Shown in pieces: positions 22,991 to 35,188 of a DNA stretch of 64,000 nt. A program made the position numbers and the translations under genes. The notes below the pieces were generated by a model. That model was not told the origin of the DNA, ran no database searches, and was given only the letters and a program-made list of their open reading frames with translations. Every line of letters starts with the position of its first letter. Positions within the stretch are counted from its first letter, which is position 1. Source of the DNA: Apteryx mantelli (Eukaryota > Chordata > Aves > Apterygiformes > Apterygidae); assembly GCF_036417845.1 (NCBI RefSeq), contig NC_089985.1, forward strand, positions 32,632,583 through 32,696,582, given 5' to 3'.

Positions 22991-24229
22991 AAGGTACTGG
23001 AATATAAAAAATCAAGAGGAACCCAAGGAGATGGGGTTATTGGAGCAGAAGGGGAGACTATGGGGGAGGCAGAGGCAGGGGAGGAAGCAAACTGGGGGAC
23101 TGCTGGTACAATGACTATTCGGGGAAAAGATGCTCTGGGGTTAACATCCCCTTGTATCACCTGCATAGTCCTTCCTGCTTCCTGCCCCTCCCTGGGGCAG
23201 GGATTTTATGTGACTCAAGGGTTTATACAAAGGAAAACATGATGAATAGATTATGCAGTTAAAGGGGGTGTTATAAGACTACTCACAGCTGGGGAACTCA
23301 GAGCACCTCCAAAGCCACGTAATGATAACACTGTCCAGGTGAGCCAGGGTACAGGAACCACGTTAACGCTCCTTCCCAGCAAAGTGCTCCCCACGGACGT
23401 GCCCAGGGTCAGGGACAAGGTCTGGATCGGAGTCGGGGGCTGAACCCAGTTTCCTGAGAGCGAGTCTGCTCCTTCCCTTTGTTTTGCATTTGGATGTGGT
23501 CGTGCCACCTTTTCCTGAACACCGGCTGCCAAATGTAGCTGGGAGATGTTGTGGGCAGCCCTCCAAGGGATTTTTCCAGGAGAGCAACACTGCTTCTGGA
23601 AACCAGCTGAATCCAAAGCAGGAATAGATTTGGCTCCTTAGTACTCAAAATTCCAGTGTCCCAGCAACACATCCACCTTGTGCAGCTTCATGTACAGTCT
23701 CACTCTGCGACTCAAGCAGGTAAGGAGCTACATGAATACTATACATTTGGCCCTTTTCTTCTCCTTTCTTTTCTTAACCAAGATTCAGACATCATAAAAC
23801 AAGGGATGGTAACTTTGAAAAGGGAGAAACCTTTTCAAGAATCATTGGGAAATGGGCCATCACCCCAAATCCATAAAATAGAATCAGAGTGCTGAGAAAT
23901 TTGCTTCTACCTCATAAATTAACAAAGAAATTCTCTGTCATTAGCCCCTGGCTGGTTTGGTACTGCCAACATGCTGCGAAATGCTTTTTGTTATACCAAA
24001 TACTTAGTCATCTCAAGACTCATCCAAGCAGAAAGAGACCCAAATATCGGCTTTCTTTCCATGTGAGTCCATCTGTAACCATGGCTTTCCACCCAGCCAA
24101 GGCCACTGAGCATGGTGGTGGCTCCTGCAGCCGTGAGCAGCTCAGGGTGACAGCTGGGAGCCGGCGAGTGGGACAGGCGCCTCTAAACACATGCTTAAAC
24201 ATGGCGCTATTTGCCCAATAATCAGTTAC
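22991..24229. other. Intergenic, no gene recognised
   Basis: Ordinary single-copy sequence. No exon or repeat family was recognised. Confidence 0.4.
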
Positions 24230-24600
24230 ATCGAGAGGCGACATTAAACAAAATAATAAATTGTCTGCTGGGCTTCAAATTGGATCCCTTTTTTATTTGA
24301 TTTTGCTGGGATTTATTCCATTTGACAAACCATGCTGTTTAGAATACAATAGTGGCATAATCACAGCCCGAGGCCCTCATTCTTCAAGATAATGGGATAC
24401 TTATTCATCTAAGGCAGGTACAAGTCTGTCCTTGGCTTTCATTTTACAAGATTACTTGTATTTCTGTCTCATTTGCAATAGGTGATATCTGTCAGAAAGC
24501 AATTTTCACCCAATTTGGGGTTCTTAATATTTTGTCTTTAAACTCCTTTGTTGTTGATTTTTCTTCCCCCACTGCTTGACACACGTTTGGCAAGAAACCT
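24230..24600. promoter_or_regulatory. Candidate conserved non-coding element
   Basis: AT-rich, high-complexity block with homeodomain-like cores and a SOX-like CTCCTTTGTTGTTG. It resembles a vertebrate developmental enhancer. Conservation was not testable here. Confidence 0.35.
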
Positions 24601-24622
24601 GCGGACAAGTCTCTTTTCCTTT

Positions 24623-24644
24623 TAAATAAATAAATAAATAAATA
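24623..24644 (+). repeat. (AAAT)n microsatellite
   Basis: About five AAAT units (TAAATAAATAAATAAATAAA) at the edge of the AT-rich block. Confidence 0.9.
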
Positions 24645-27179
24645 GCATCCCTGGCCCTGTTTACATAGCTCGACGATTTATTAGTTAAGCGTGACAGCAC
24701 AGGAATTTTTCAATGTGCAAGACATCCTGGCTGGTGTGTGTTCCACTTCATCCTTAAGAAAAGAAAGCCGCGCTCGCTTTTGTTCAGCCTGACAGTCTGA
24801 AAGTTCACCAGATAGGAGCCCCTGGTCCCCCTTGAGACGTGCCAAAAAGCAGGGTTTTAAATGCCAAGTGGAGCTGCTGAGCAGATGTCCTGATTCAGCA
24901 AAGCACTTTAAGGGGCAAACTTAAACATTTTTTTTTAAGTAAAGTCAAGTGAACCAGGGGTTATCTTTTTGGCAGGAGTGAAGTAAGTTGTTCAGATATT
25001 GCTGGAAAATGAAAAAACAAATTTGGTCCACTGGCAGGGTTCTGCTTAATGCCAAAATGAAATGTTTGGGATTTTCAACTAAATATGAACTAAAATTTTG
25101 AGGGTGTGTGTGTGAACTCTTGATAATCTGTTCAGGCCTAAAAAAGTATTTTGATAAAACTCTAGATATTTGGGATTTCAGCCCTTCTCTGTTCCCCATG
25201 CAAAAATCTTGTCTCAGGCCTGCTTTCCCATTCCCTGTGCACTGCGTGGACGCGGGAAAAGCCTTGACCCGCAGCGAGAGGGCTGCGGTGTTCCTGCCTG
25301 CCACTGGGATGTGTAGGGAGAGCGGGGAACGCTGGGACTGGAGCCGCTCGCTGCGGCCTCCCCTCCCCTCGGGCTTGGGTCCCCGGAGAGGTGCGTGGGA
25401 AGTGTCCTCGCTGCCCATGGAGAGGGGTCCCGGAGCAACCTGGGGCAACGCCGGTGACGGGGGAGAGACCAGAGGAGGATATTTGAGTCTGACCATGCAA
25501 CGTGGCAGCGTGAATCTGTGCAAGGAAAGGTGGCGAGCGGGAAGTGCTCGGCCCTCGTGGACCCTCTGTCCCCCACATGTGCACCCAGGGCTGGCGAGTT
25601 TTGAAGGCTGCATCTTTCTCAGAGCAACGCTGGAGCTGTCTCAGTCATGGGCTTGACAAGTAGCAGGACCGGGAGCTGCTCAAAACTCATGTTTAGCCAT
25701 TTTCAAGAGGCAGCAACAGAGCTGGGGGTGTCTCAGAGCACCTGATGAATTTTAGTTGCCATCAGCACGTGCAAACCTGTGGTGAAAAGGTTATGGACCT
25801 GAAGTCATCTCTGCAATCAGCTCAGGTCAGTTTGTCCTTAAATTTCAATTCTGAAAATGCAACAGCTTTATCTAGATTGGTGCATTTCCCCCCTCTGCTC
25901 CCCAGTCCTCGCTGAAAGCTGCAGGAACATGACCAGAAGTGAAGCCCCCCCCCGCCAGGTCCTGTGCGCTGAGAACTTGTGGAGATGTGACACATTCCTG
26001 TCTCTGCTTTAGCAAATAACCCATACCTCCAAGGTAACACGGCCCTGTGCTGGGAGTCGAAAATGCAAATGCCCTGGGAGGTGGAGGGACCTAGAAATGC
26101 AGGTGGAAGCAAGGCAAGCAAACAAAATTGGGGAAATGTGGCTGAAATCAAAAGCTCATCTCTTGTCTCTCTTTGTGTTAAGCCAGTTAGAGGAGCTCTG
26201 TGGAAAGAAGAATTACTTTGGAGCAGCTCAGGCACCTTTCTCTTCTCTGTGGGTGTCTCCGAAGGCAAAACTAATTCACTTCTTCTGCTCCATCAGGTCT
26301 CCCCTCCATTGTTCCCCACTAATGTAATTTTTTTTTGTCTTACTTCAGAAACATTCCTGCCTGAGTAATCGTCTCCAGCACGGAGAGCAGGGAGAGGAAA
26401 TTAAGATGTTATTGAGGGTTCAGAGATATCTCATGTTTCAGAGTGGATCAGAAGGCTTTTTTTTTCTTTAAGGTGCCTGTTACGGAGAGGTTAGGCAAAC
26501 ATGTTAGATGGCTTAGCTGGGGGGAGAGGGCCGGGGTGGAGTAGGGCTGATATTTAGGAAGCTGTAATGCTTCTCTTGACACTGCAATAAATATTCCACA
26601 CGCAGGTCTGTCTGCAGCAGATAATCTCTCTTGGGGGAAGAGTTTCGTCCTTGGTGGTCTCCACAGGGCAAGCACCAGAAATTTTCACTAGATGGTTAAA
26701 GGTTCCTGGTTTTATTTGAGGAAGGGAGAAGCCTGAACTATGGAAGGTGTCAGATGATTTTTTTTTTTTTTGGTGGCACAAAGCAAAACTGAAGCTGAAA
26801 CAGAACTCTTGGATAGATTTTTCACCTTGAACAACCACAAGCTGAAGGGAACTGAGCCATCTCCACCAATCACGAGACATTTATCTCATTATAGGAAAGT
26901 TCATTTTTTAACTATAGAACAACTCCGTACATGAGAAAATCTGTCAGCAATGATTTTTACAGGGTAACACAGCGGGTTTTATTTTTTCCACTCATTTCCC
27001 AGGGCAGCTGTAGAGACACCCTCAAGGAGATTTTAAGCTGGCTTCAGAACCACTTAGTTTTTCGCTGCTCCTCTTCAGGGATTCCCTGGAGAAATGGTCT
27101 CCTGCTCCTGACGGCCGCCCAGGCCACGGGCTGCAAACTGCTGAGATGGACTACTTTGCTCAGCTCGCACAGACCTTGT
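24645..27179. other. Intergenic with a modest CpG-rich patch
   Basis: CpG density rises at about 25240-25560 (GGACGCGGGAAAAGCC, GAGCCGCTCGCTGCGGCC), giving long open frames on both strands with no recognisable domain. The rest is ordinary, with a T17-type tract near 26757. No exon was called. Confidence 0.4.
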
Positions 27180-27290
27180 GGCCCTTGTGGCCTTTTAATT
27201 GACTTCATAAGAAGGAAATAATGGGGAAATTAGCATAAATATTGCACTTGCAATCAAATTGTGCTTGCAGCTGTCATTGGGGTAAGGGAT
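27180..27290. promoter_or_regulatory. Candidate conserved non-coding element
   Basis: Compact AT-rich block reading TTTTAATTGACTTCATAAG, then AATTAGCATAAATATTGCAC, then GCAATCAAATTGTGC. Several homeodomain and POU-like cores occur within 110 bp. Inference from composition only. Confidence 0.3.
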
Positions 27291-30200
27291 GGCATGAAGT
27301 AATGTTTGCTGTGCAAAAATGATAGCTCCAAAGTCAGTCTGGGAAGAGCAGGTATTTCATCAGGACTTACTGATGGTGGAATAACCCCAGGGGCCCCCAC
27401 CTCTTTCACTGTCTAGTTTCAGACCTGTTATTCTCTGTTTTTGTTTTTGTTTTGTTTTTTTCTGTTTGTGTCATCTGAGGTGTAGCATTGTGCAAACTGC
27501 TCCGGAAGGACAGGGCTGCTCTTAATTCTGCCATGCAAAAGCCCTTGGAGGTTGTAATGGAGAGTGGCACTTCAGCCCCAGATGTCCTCCTGTTTCCTGG
27601 ACAAGGCTAGAAGAAGGCAGAGTGGAACTGCAGAGGGAATTAAACTTCCATACAGAGCAGGATAATGGGAACCAGCTCTGCTGAGGGCTGGTTTTGTGCC
27701 TGGTCTGTTGCTCGATGCTGCAGAGCCAAGCCAAGTGTGGGATGACCACATGCAGCCTCCCCAAAATATTCTCCCTAGCCTCTGGTAATTTGCAGGGCTC
27801 CCTGAGCTGGAGGTAGCACTTTTTTTTTATAGACTAGCTCCATACAGCTCCCTTTCCCATGTAGTTGTCCAATATAATGTAGACTTTTGGCCTCCTGACA
27901 TCCTGCAAAAAGGAGTTCCCAGGTTAATGATGCATCTTGTGAAAAGGGATCTTTTTCAGGTGGTTTTGAAGATGATGCCTGTTGGCTTCATCTGATAACC
28001 CCTGTTCTTGGGCTAGAAAAATAGCTGGAGGGAGACCAGGTTTTGTCCCTCTTGCATCTGCCACTGAGGCATGGGGTGACCTTGGGCTTGCTCACTCATT
28101 GCCTTGGTTCTTCTCAGTGGACAAAGAACAACCTCAGGTTTTTAGGACTTCGCATGCTGTGGGTGAACCTGCATCATGGGATGGAGCGGAAAACACTGCT
28201 GCGTGGGCGGTGCCACCAATGCGGGGTACTTCATATCAGTTTATACTGTTGTATCCTGACTTTTATAAACCTGCTCAGTTTTCTCTGTCATATGCAGTCA
28301 TTCTGTGATTTGTTTTTCTATTATGATTCCTATGAAAACTGTAAGGAGGAAGTTCAATCTCCTAGGAGATGAAAAATCCAAGTAGCGTCATCTTTTATTG
28401 GGCCTTTAGCTGTGTTTATTGAAATAACGTAGCACCCCTGTTTATCAGCTCTCCCATGTGTTTTCTTGTGGATACAGTGCAATCCAACCCTGCCATATTT
28501 TTGCTTTACTAATGCAGAGAGAATGGGTTTGAAAGAAATTCAAACTGAAGGAAATCTGTGCCTTGCTGGTGGACTGGATATGTTTTCTGTCTCAGTCTGC
28601 TAGTGAATTGACTTTGCTTTAGGCCCCTGCCTTCGCTGCTCAGGGTTTGTCAGGAAGATGTGTGAAACCCTGCAAAATCAGTGCTGCTGAAGAGCAGAGG
28701 GACTCGAACGTCTGCAAGCGTGACCCCAGTCTGGCTGCTTCCAGGAAAAGCAAAGTCGAGGAACAGACTCTGCGTGTCCCAGCGATGCCCAGCTCTTGCT
28801 GGGAGGTAACACGGGGCTTGTGAAGGGAAAGCAGTATTCAGGCTGCAAGTGCACGGTGCAGACACCCTGCTCCCACCCCTGCAAAATCGGTTACATGAGA
28901 CCGGGACTAATCGCAGGTTCTGGCTGAACCTCCTGGTCCAGGCTTTGGTGAATCAGGACTTAGTGAGAACTGTTCTACTGACTAACTTCCATTGCTTTCT
29001 GCAGAAGTCAGACAGCTAAACACCTTCCAGGCTCTGGGTCTAATCTGATAAATCCAGTGTAGGTCAGATGTAGTCCTGCCACCCTTCGCTTCGACACTAT
29101 CCTGCCAGTACAGGAATGAAAGCATTTCCCTCTGTTAGCTGCAACAGGCAAGGATCATCTGCAGCTGGAAAGCTCAGAGGCTGAGTCCGCCTGGCAGAGA
29201 CGCGCTTGCCAGGGTGAGGGTCTGGCCACACCGGTCAGTGGGAGCGTCCGGAGGAGCAGAACTGAGCAATTTCCCATGTCTGAACAAAAAGCCACTGTCA
29301 CCAAAGAACGGGCAACAAACCCTGAAGACGTTGGGTAAAAGGTATGCAAAGGCCTTAAGTGATATATGGACAAAAGTTGCAGGTATTTAAGTCACTTGGG
29401 CATTTTTTATTTACTATGTCAAAGGCAGGGTAGGTTTTTCTGATGTGTGTCTTGCGGCAGGTTAAAATAAAAAACCAGTCTGGTCCCTTCTGGACTTGCA
29501 GCTCCTGAGAACAGAGACAGCCCCAGTGTGTTAATAGGATCTTTGCTGCTTTTCCTAGGACTGAATAACATTATGGTGACTTTGCATAGATTTTTGCCCT
29601 TCATGCAAATAGGGAAATGATTTTCTAATCAGGTAAGATAAGGCTGAAACATGATAGATAGAGGTGGAGCTGTTAATGAGATACAAAAAAGTAGCCTGTA
29701 GCTCCTTAAACTATTCTTAAAAATAATGGAATGTTAAAAAAATGAGTTACTTTGGGTAACAACAATGTGAGAGACCCTTGATGCAAATCTTTGTAGTGAG
29801 TGCATTTTGATGAGCATTTGAAAAATATATACATATTTATTTGCATTGATATGTTTATATGGCTTTACATATCAACTTAGTCAGGAAGAATTGAATAAAG
29901 TGTCTCAAGTCTGGGAAATGAGAAGAGATTATGAAAAGCAGATTTAATACAGCACCTTTTTTGATGTTTGTGGCACATTTCATCATATTGCCAGAGACAC
30001 CCAATTACACAGCTTGCAGAGTAATCAGCAAATGGGGGATCCAAAGAAGAATATTAACTGTGGTCTTTTTTTTCCTCTTCCTCCTCCTCCTCCTTTAGCA
30101 AATATTATGTTATGCTTTATGGAAATGGATCAAAATGTCACATGTGCAGTTAATACTAAGCTCTGGAGCTCTTTCAAATCTTATTTTTCCTCTGACATTG

Positions 30201-32027
30201 TATTTTTCTGGAACAAACCTCCAGATAACTTTAGGCCATGACTTTTATGGCCAAATCATCACCTTTAACTTTCTGGAAGTTTGGATTCCAGTTTTAGTGG
30301 GTGGCTGATTTTACCTCATTGAATTGGGTGGTAGGTAAGATCAGGTCTTACTCTTAATTTCACATAACTGCAGGACAGGACTTGGTCATAACTCATCCAT
30401 TTGAGAGGAAGGAATTGACCATTTCTCTGAAAGTCGTGGCCTAATCATGGAAGAGACGCTGGCTCCAGAGCACGTTCCAGTGGTGAGCATGGTTTGTGCA
30501 GTGAAATGTGTCCTGTCTCTGCAGGCCACATTGGTGAGCGTGGAGCCTGTCCTCCCTGGAGATCCCACCTCCAGCTCTAAGCAGATCTGCTCCCACCACC
30601 ATTGGAGCCCTGTGGGAATTTCTGCACACAGATGGACCTTGGCCCACTGTCCTGATGCTTGTTTCCAGCTCCCCCAACATTGTGCTGGGGCTGCGGCTGT
30701 GTCCCACAGGCATCGGTGCTTCAGCCTGGTGGGATGGCTGTAGGGAGCGAGCTATTCGGTGGCCCAGAGGGTCATGGGCTTTCTTTACCCACAAGATTTT
30801 TAGTATTCAAAGGAAACCTGTAAATGCAGTGAGGAAGGAAATCTAGTGGCTAACAAGACCTTCCATGGTCCATCCCATGATTATGGAAGCAAACAGCCAT
30901 AGTCACAATCTGACAATTGTGGGTGACTGAAATTTTGGGTGCATGTGATCAAATGGTCCTAGAAGGCATTGATGGAACTGGGTCAAAAAAATTAGGACTA
31001 AAAATATTCTGTGCAGGGTTGTACCCAACCCCTGCCTAGATTCCCACTGTTTCTGGCTCTTTGCCTGATTTAAGAGAAAGTCACTTTTCTTCCTCCATGT
31101 GTCAGATTCTCAAACTGTAAAATGAGGGTAAATGGCACTCCTCTATAAAATTCTTTGTGGTTTATTGATGAGGATGCCATAAAAGATATAAATCATTATT
31201 ACAAATGCACTTGCTTTTCTTTCCCGATGTTTCAATTACTTTTTTTCTCCCGTGATATTTCTACAGCTGGAAAAAGAAACCAGAAAGTCATAATGGGAAA
31301 GTTTGGGGGGGGGGGCAGATTCTGAAACTGAAAAATTTGATTTTTTTTTTCAAGAGCTTCATTATTAGATTAGTTCAGGAAAATCTCAATAATTTCGGAA
31401 AAAAAGTTTTTTCGTCAGCTTCATCGGGCATCAGATTATGCCCATAGTCAAGATGCAAAAGCCCTTGACAACACTCACAAAGCCTTGCCTATCTTTTGTT
31501 TCATCATCTAGGTGATGTTCAAACTAACCCTGAGAGGGCAGCGCAGTGGAAGAAAGAGCTTTGTAAAAGCTCCTCTGCCGTCTTTCTGAGCACAGCCCAC
31601 CCTGGCCAACCTTGAGCTGGAAAAAGGGACAGGTCTTCCACCAAAGAATAGAAACATCCCCCAAATTGCAGGAAAGCCCATGAAATGTTTGAGAATGGTA
31701 AATTTATCCTGCACTGCTGCCTGTAAAGACAAGCTGTCTGGTCATCCTGTTGCTGTCCCATCAGGCATGAATTTGTCTCCTGGCTCGTGCTGGAAGATGA
31801 CAACAGGCCAGAGCCCCTTTCCTCGCCCAGAAGGTGCCGCCCAAGGAAAAGTGGTTTTCCCTCTGCTTTAAGTGCCACTGGCTCTGTACGTGAAACCACG
31901 TCAGTCTCCTACCACCTCTTCAGTGTCTCGCAGCCAAAAGGATGTTCTACCCACCACCACCCCAGCTGGCAGCAGTGACCCCGACAGCAAGAAGCTGATT
32001 ACTTTGCGCCCATGAAGACGGCTCTCT
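27291..32027. other. Intergenic, no gene recognised
   Basis: About 4.7 kb without a recognisable exon. It contains a (CCT)n run near 30080-30096 and a MIR-like trace at 31085-31125 (GTAAAATGAGGGTAA). Short open frames show no known domain. Confidence 0.4.
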
Positions 32028-32048
32028 GGGGGGGGGGGGGGGGGGGGG
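32028..32048 (+). repeat. Poly(G) tract, 21 G
   Basis: Uninterrupted run of 21 guanines. It is prone to slippage and sequencing error and able to form G-quadruplex. No gene is adjacent. Confidence 0.9.
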
Positions 32049-35000
32049 TCCCAGCCATCAGGGCTCTGCAGCAAGGGTGCTCAGCGCAGGACCGGCCCAG
32101 GGATGTGGAGGTGCTGCGGGGCCAACTGGGGGTGCTGACCCAGGTCCGGGCGCTGTTAGCTGCCCCAAACTCCATTTCTGAGCTTGTCTGCACTAGAAAA
32201 TGCCTCGCAGCCTGCCTGTGACATGACTCAGGAGCAAACCAGTTCCCTCTGCTTGCAGTTATGTCCCTGCTGACTAGCGCAAGTTGTTGCTATTGAAGGA
32301 CTCGTCAAATAAGCTTTCCTTGCTTTTTTTTTTTTCTTTTTTATTAGTGGAGTATGAAAACAGGCAATAATTTTACAGAAAGCAGGACTGGCACAATTGG
32401 TACATAGCGTCATGCTGCAGCTTTTTGGAAATGAATATAAACTCTTTTTTTTCTTCTTTTACCTACCAGAATAAATAAATATGATACACATTTGAGTTCA
32501 TCAATAGTGAATTCTAAAGCACAACTTCTTACACTACAGCTCAATTTTACAGCAATCTGTACAGTATATTACTTTGATTTCCTTTTTGTTTTCCTTTAAA
32601 AGCCTTTGTTCCTTTGCAAGATAGGTTTGACACACAAACACGGTTACACTTTGGAGCTAACTGTATGCCTTGGGTCAGCAGCTGGAAAAAAAACTGATTG
32701 CATCCTGGCATGAGAAAATAAACCAAAAAGTTATTTTCAATCGCACAGACACATCTAAACTTCTCCAGCATGAAATGGCACTGCTCAATAGCTAGAGCAT
32801 TAGAAAAGGTTTTGGCCATTTGTAGAAGCCCAGATGCAATATTTAACTTAAGACACGACAATCTTATATTCTTTATAAACAAATTTTGGGGCCAAATTTT
32901 GTTCTTAGTTATGACAATGTAAATCTGTCATTGCTCCACTGATGGGTGCACTTACTCCGCTTTGGCCCCCACAGCAGTTCAGAACAGTGTCTAGGTCTTA
33001 CTTTATGAGTCCCTGTGGGTTTCTTTGTAAACAGTAAAACTGCATGATCTGGGGCATATCCTGAACTTTGTAGCAGGTCCTGAGGCCATGCTCAGCGTTG
33101 GGATTAATGGGAGTGGTGTCCTATAAGAACTGCACCGTTTACAGAAGTAGTGACATCGGCTTCTCAGCTTTTACATCTCTTCCCCAAGCAGCTGGAGAAA
33201 TCAGGGAACAAACATGAATGGCTCTAATTATACAGCAGGGAACAAAACAACGAGTCTGCAAAGTCTGTGGAAAATATAGGAAGTCAATCATTACCAGGCC
33301 ATTTTGTGATACGGTGGGAAATTCGTATGCACACTTATCAGCGTGGGACTTTTTTTTTTTTTTTTTTTTTGATCTTGCTTTGCCAGAAATGTTTTGTTGT
33401 TGTTTATTGCACCAACCTTTTCCTATCCCTCTGCTATTGATCTGAGTTGGGATCAGAATCACTTAGAGAAATAGGTCTTTGCTCTGGACAGGAAAAACAA
33501 GAGATGTATTGTGTTGCTCTAGAACAGATCATAAAAAATCAGCAAGGGGTACACGGAGGGAGGAATAGAAAAATCAACACAGCTTGTTAAAAACAGCAGG
33601 AAAGTTCTGTAAATTACTTGTTTTAAGCTTAATTGGGTTATGTTTCAGAGCTACTGTAATTAAACTAATAAAATATGGCAGTTTTGAATTTACATTTCCT
33701 TTTCTACAGAGGTTTGTTAAGTCCTTTACATATTAACTGTTAAGAAGCGTCCTGATGTTGCTAAAAATTGTTGTGTAAATGGAAGTATCACACGTTGCAC
33801 ACAGGAACAGAAATAGCTCCACTTCCCTCCTTTGTGTCCATGCACTTTGGTGTTTCTTCAACAAAACGAGCATCTCTCTTTGGCTGGCTGCTGTGGCAAC
33901 AGAAACTGAGACCTGGTTAAAATTTTTCACGTTATGAAATACCTAAGTTAGAAATGGGAGGTGGGAGGAGCTGTATGTGTGTGGTTATTTTGATGCTTGG
34001 GAGCTGGGTTCATACTTCCTACAAAGCAAACCTTGATTTTTGGTTGGGGAAATACAGGAAAAACTTGTCCCTCTGCTCATTACCATGTTCAATATCATGG
34101 ATACTTCAGTTTGCCAAAAAAAAAAAGAAAATGAAAGAAAAGCGGTTCATTTTCTGCCTCCATTACCAGTCCATTAGTGGACCTTTTGTCACTGGTAGTA
34201 AGGATTTGGAATTTCTTCTGTGCAGTTTAAAAAATCTTTAATTTTATTAACACCTATGAGACTCCTCCTGCACAGCAGAAGAAATTTTGCTGCAAACTCT
34301 TACTCTGAATATTTTGACTAGTTTTCTCATGGGCCCTGATCCTGCAAGGTCTGTAGCTAAAATGTTCAAAAATTGTGTAAGAAGGGTTTTGAGGGATAGG
34401 TGGTTCACCATGGAAAGGGAATGCAAGCAAAGCCATAGGAAGGGGAAAAGAGCAGCAGAGGAAATCTCCAGATACACAACCTGTTTCAAAATAGGAATTA
34501 AGGAGATTTTTTTCCAGTCTCTCCACCACTATTTTTTTAAGGAACAGATATGTCCTTTCGCAGCCTTGATGCCATGCTATGCATTTATTTGGGGAACATT
34601 CCTTTCACACAGAAAAAAAAAAAAAATCAGCTTGATGATAGTCTGCATTATGAAGTACAAAATGTTGCTTCTCCTTTTTACATTTATCTCCCGTGGCTGA
34701 AACTGTACCAGTGCTGTTATGCCCCAGCATCCAGAGAAGATGGGAGGTTTTTTTTCCATAGTAGCTCTTCTATCTGATGGGCTAGGATAATCAATATGGG
34801 TTACACTCCAGGCATGTGATGAAAGAAACTGCATGATATCCAACCTCAGTGTTTGCTAGAGTGGATCAGATCTCTGCCTGGACAACAAGGGGAGGGAAAT
34901 GTTGTTCTATTTTGTTTCTGAAACTCCATTAATAATTTGAATTTCTTAAGTAGCTCAGGCCGACGGCCTCAGAAAGGAAACAAACAGAGCTCACCTTCTC

Positions 35001-35159
35001 CATCGCAAACCAGGGAAGATTTGCCTGACTTCTTCTTACCTCAAAAAGTTTTCAGGTGTTTAAAGTTCAAGGAGGAATGACACAATATCACTCCTTTTGG
35101 TTTTCCCACTATGCACACAGGCTTGAATTGGTTGGGGAGTTTCTCCCTTTCCTTTCCTT
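32049..35159. other. Intergenic, AT-rich, no gene recognised
   Basis: AT-rich sequence with a T21 tract at 33350-33370. The minus-strand frame at 32547-32882 (111 codons) has no recognisable domain. Confidence 0.4.
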
Positions 35160-35188
35160 CCCCCCCCCCCCCCCAAAAAAAAAAAAAA
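35160..35188 (+). repeat. Compound C-run/A-run tract
   Basis: About 15 C followed directly by 14 A. A similar compound tract lies at 59937-59973. Confidence 0.9.

Noticed and set aside
32547-32882. 111-codon minus-strand frame
   Set aside because: AT-rich intergenic sequence with no known domain, splice site or start support.
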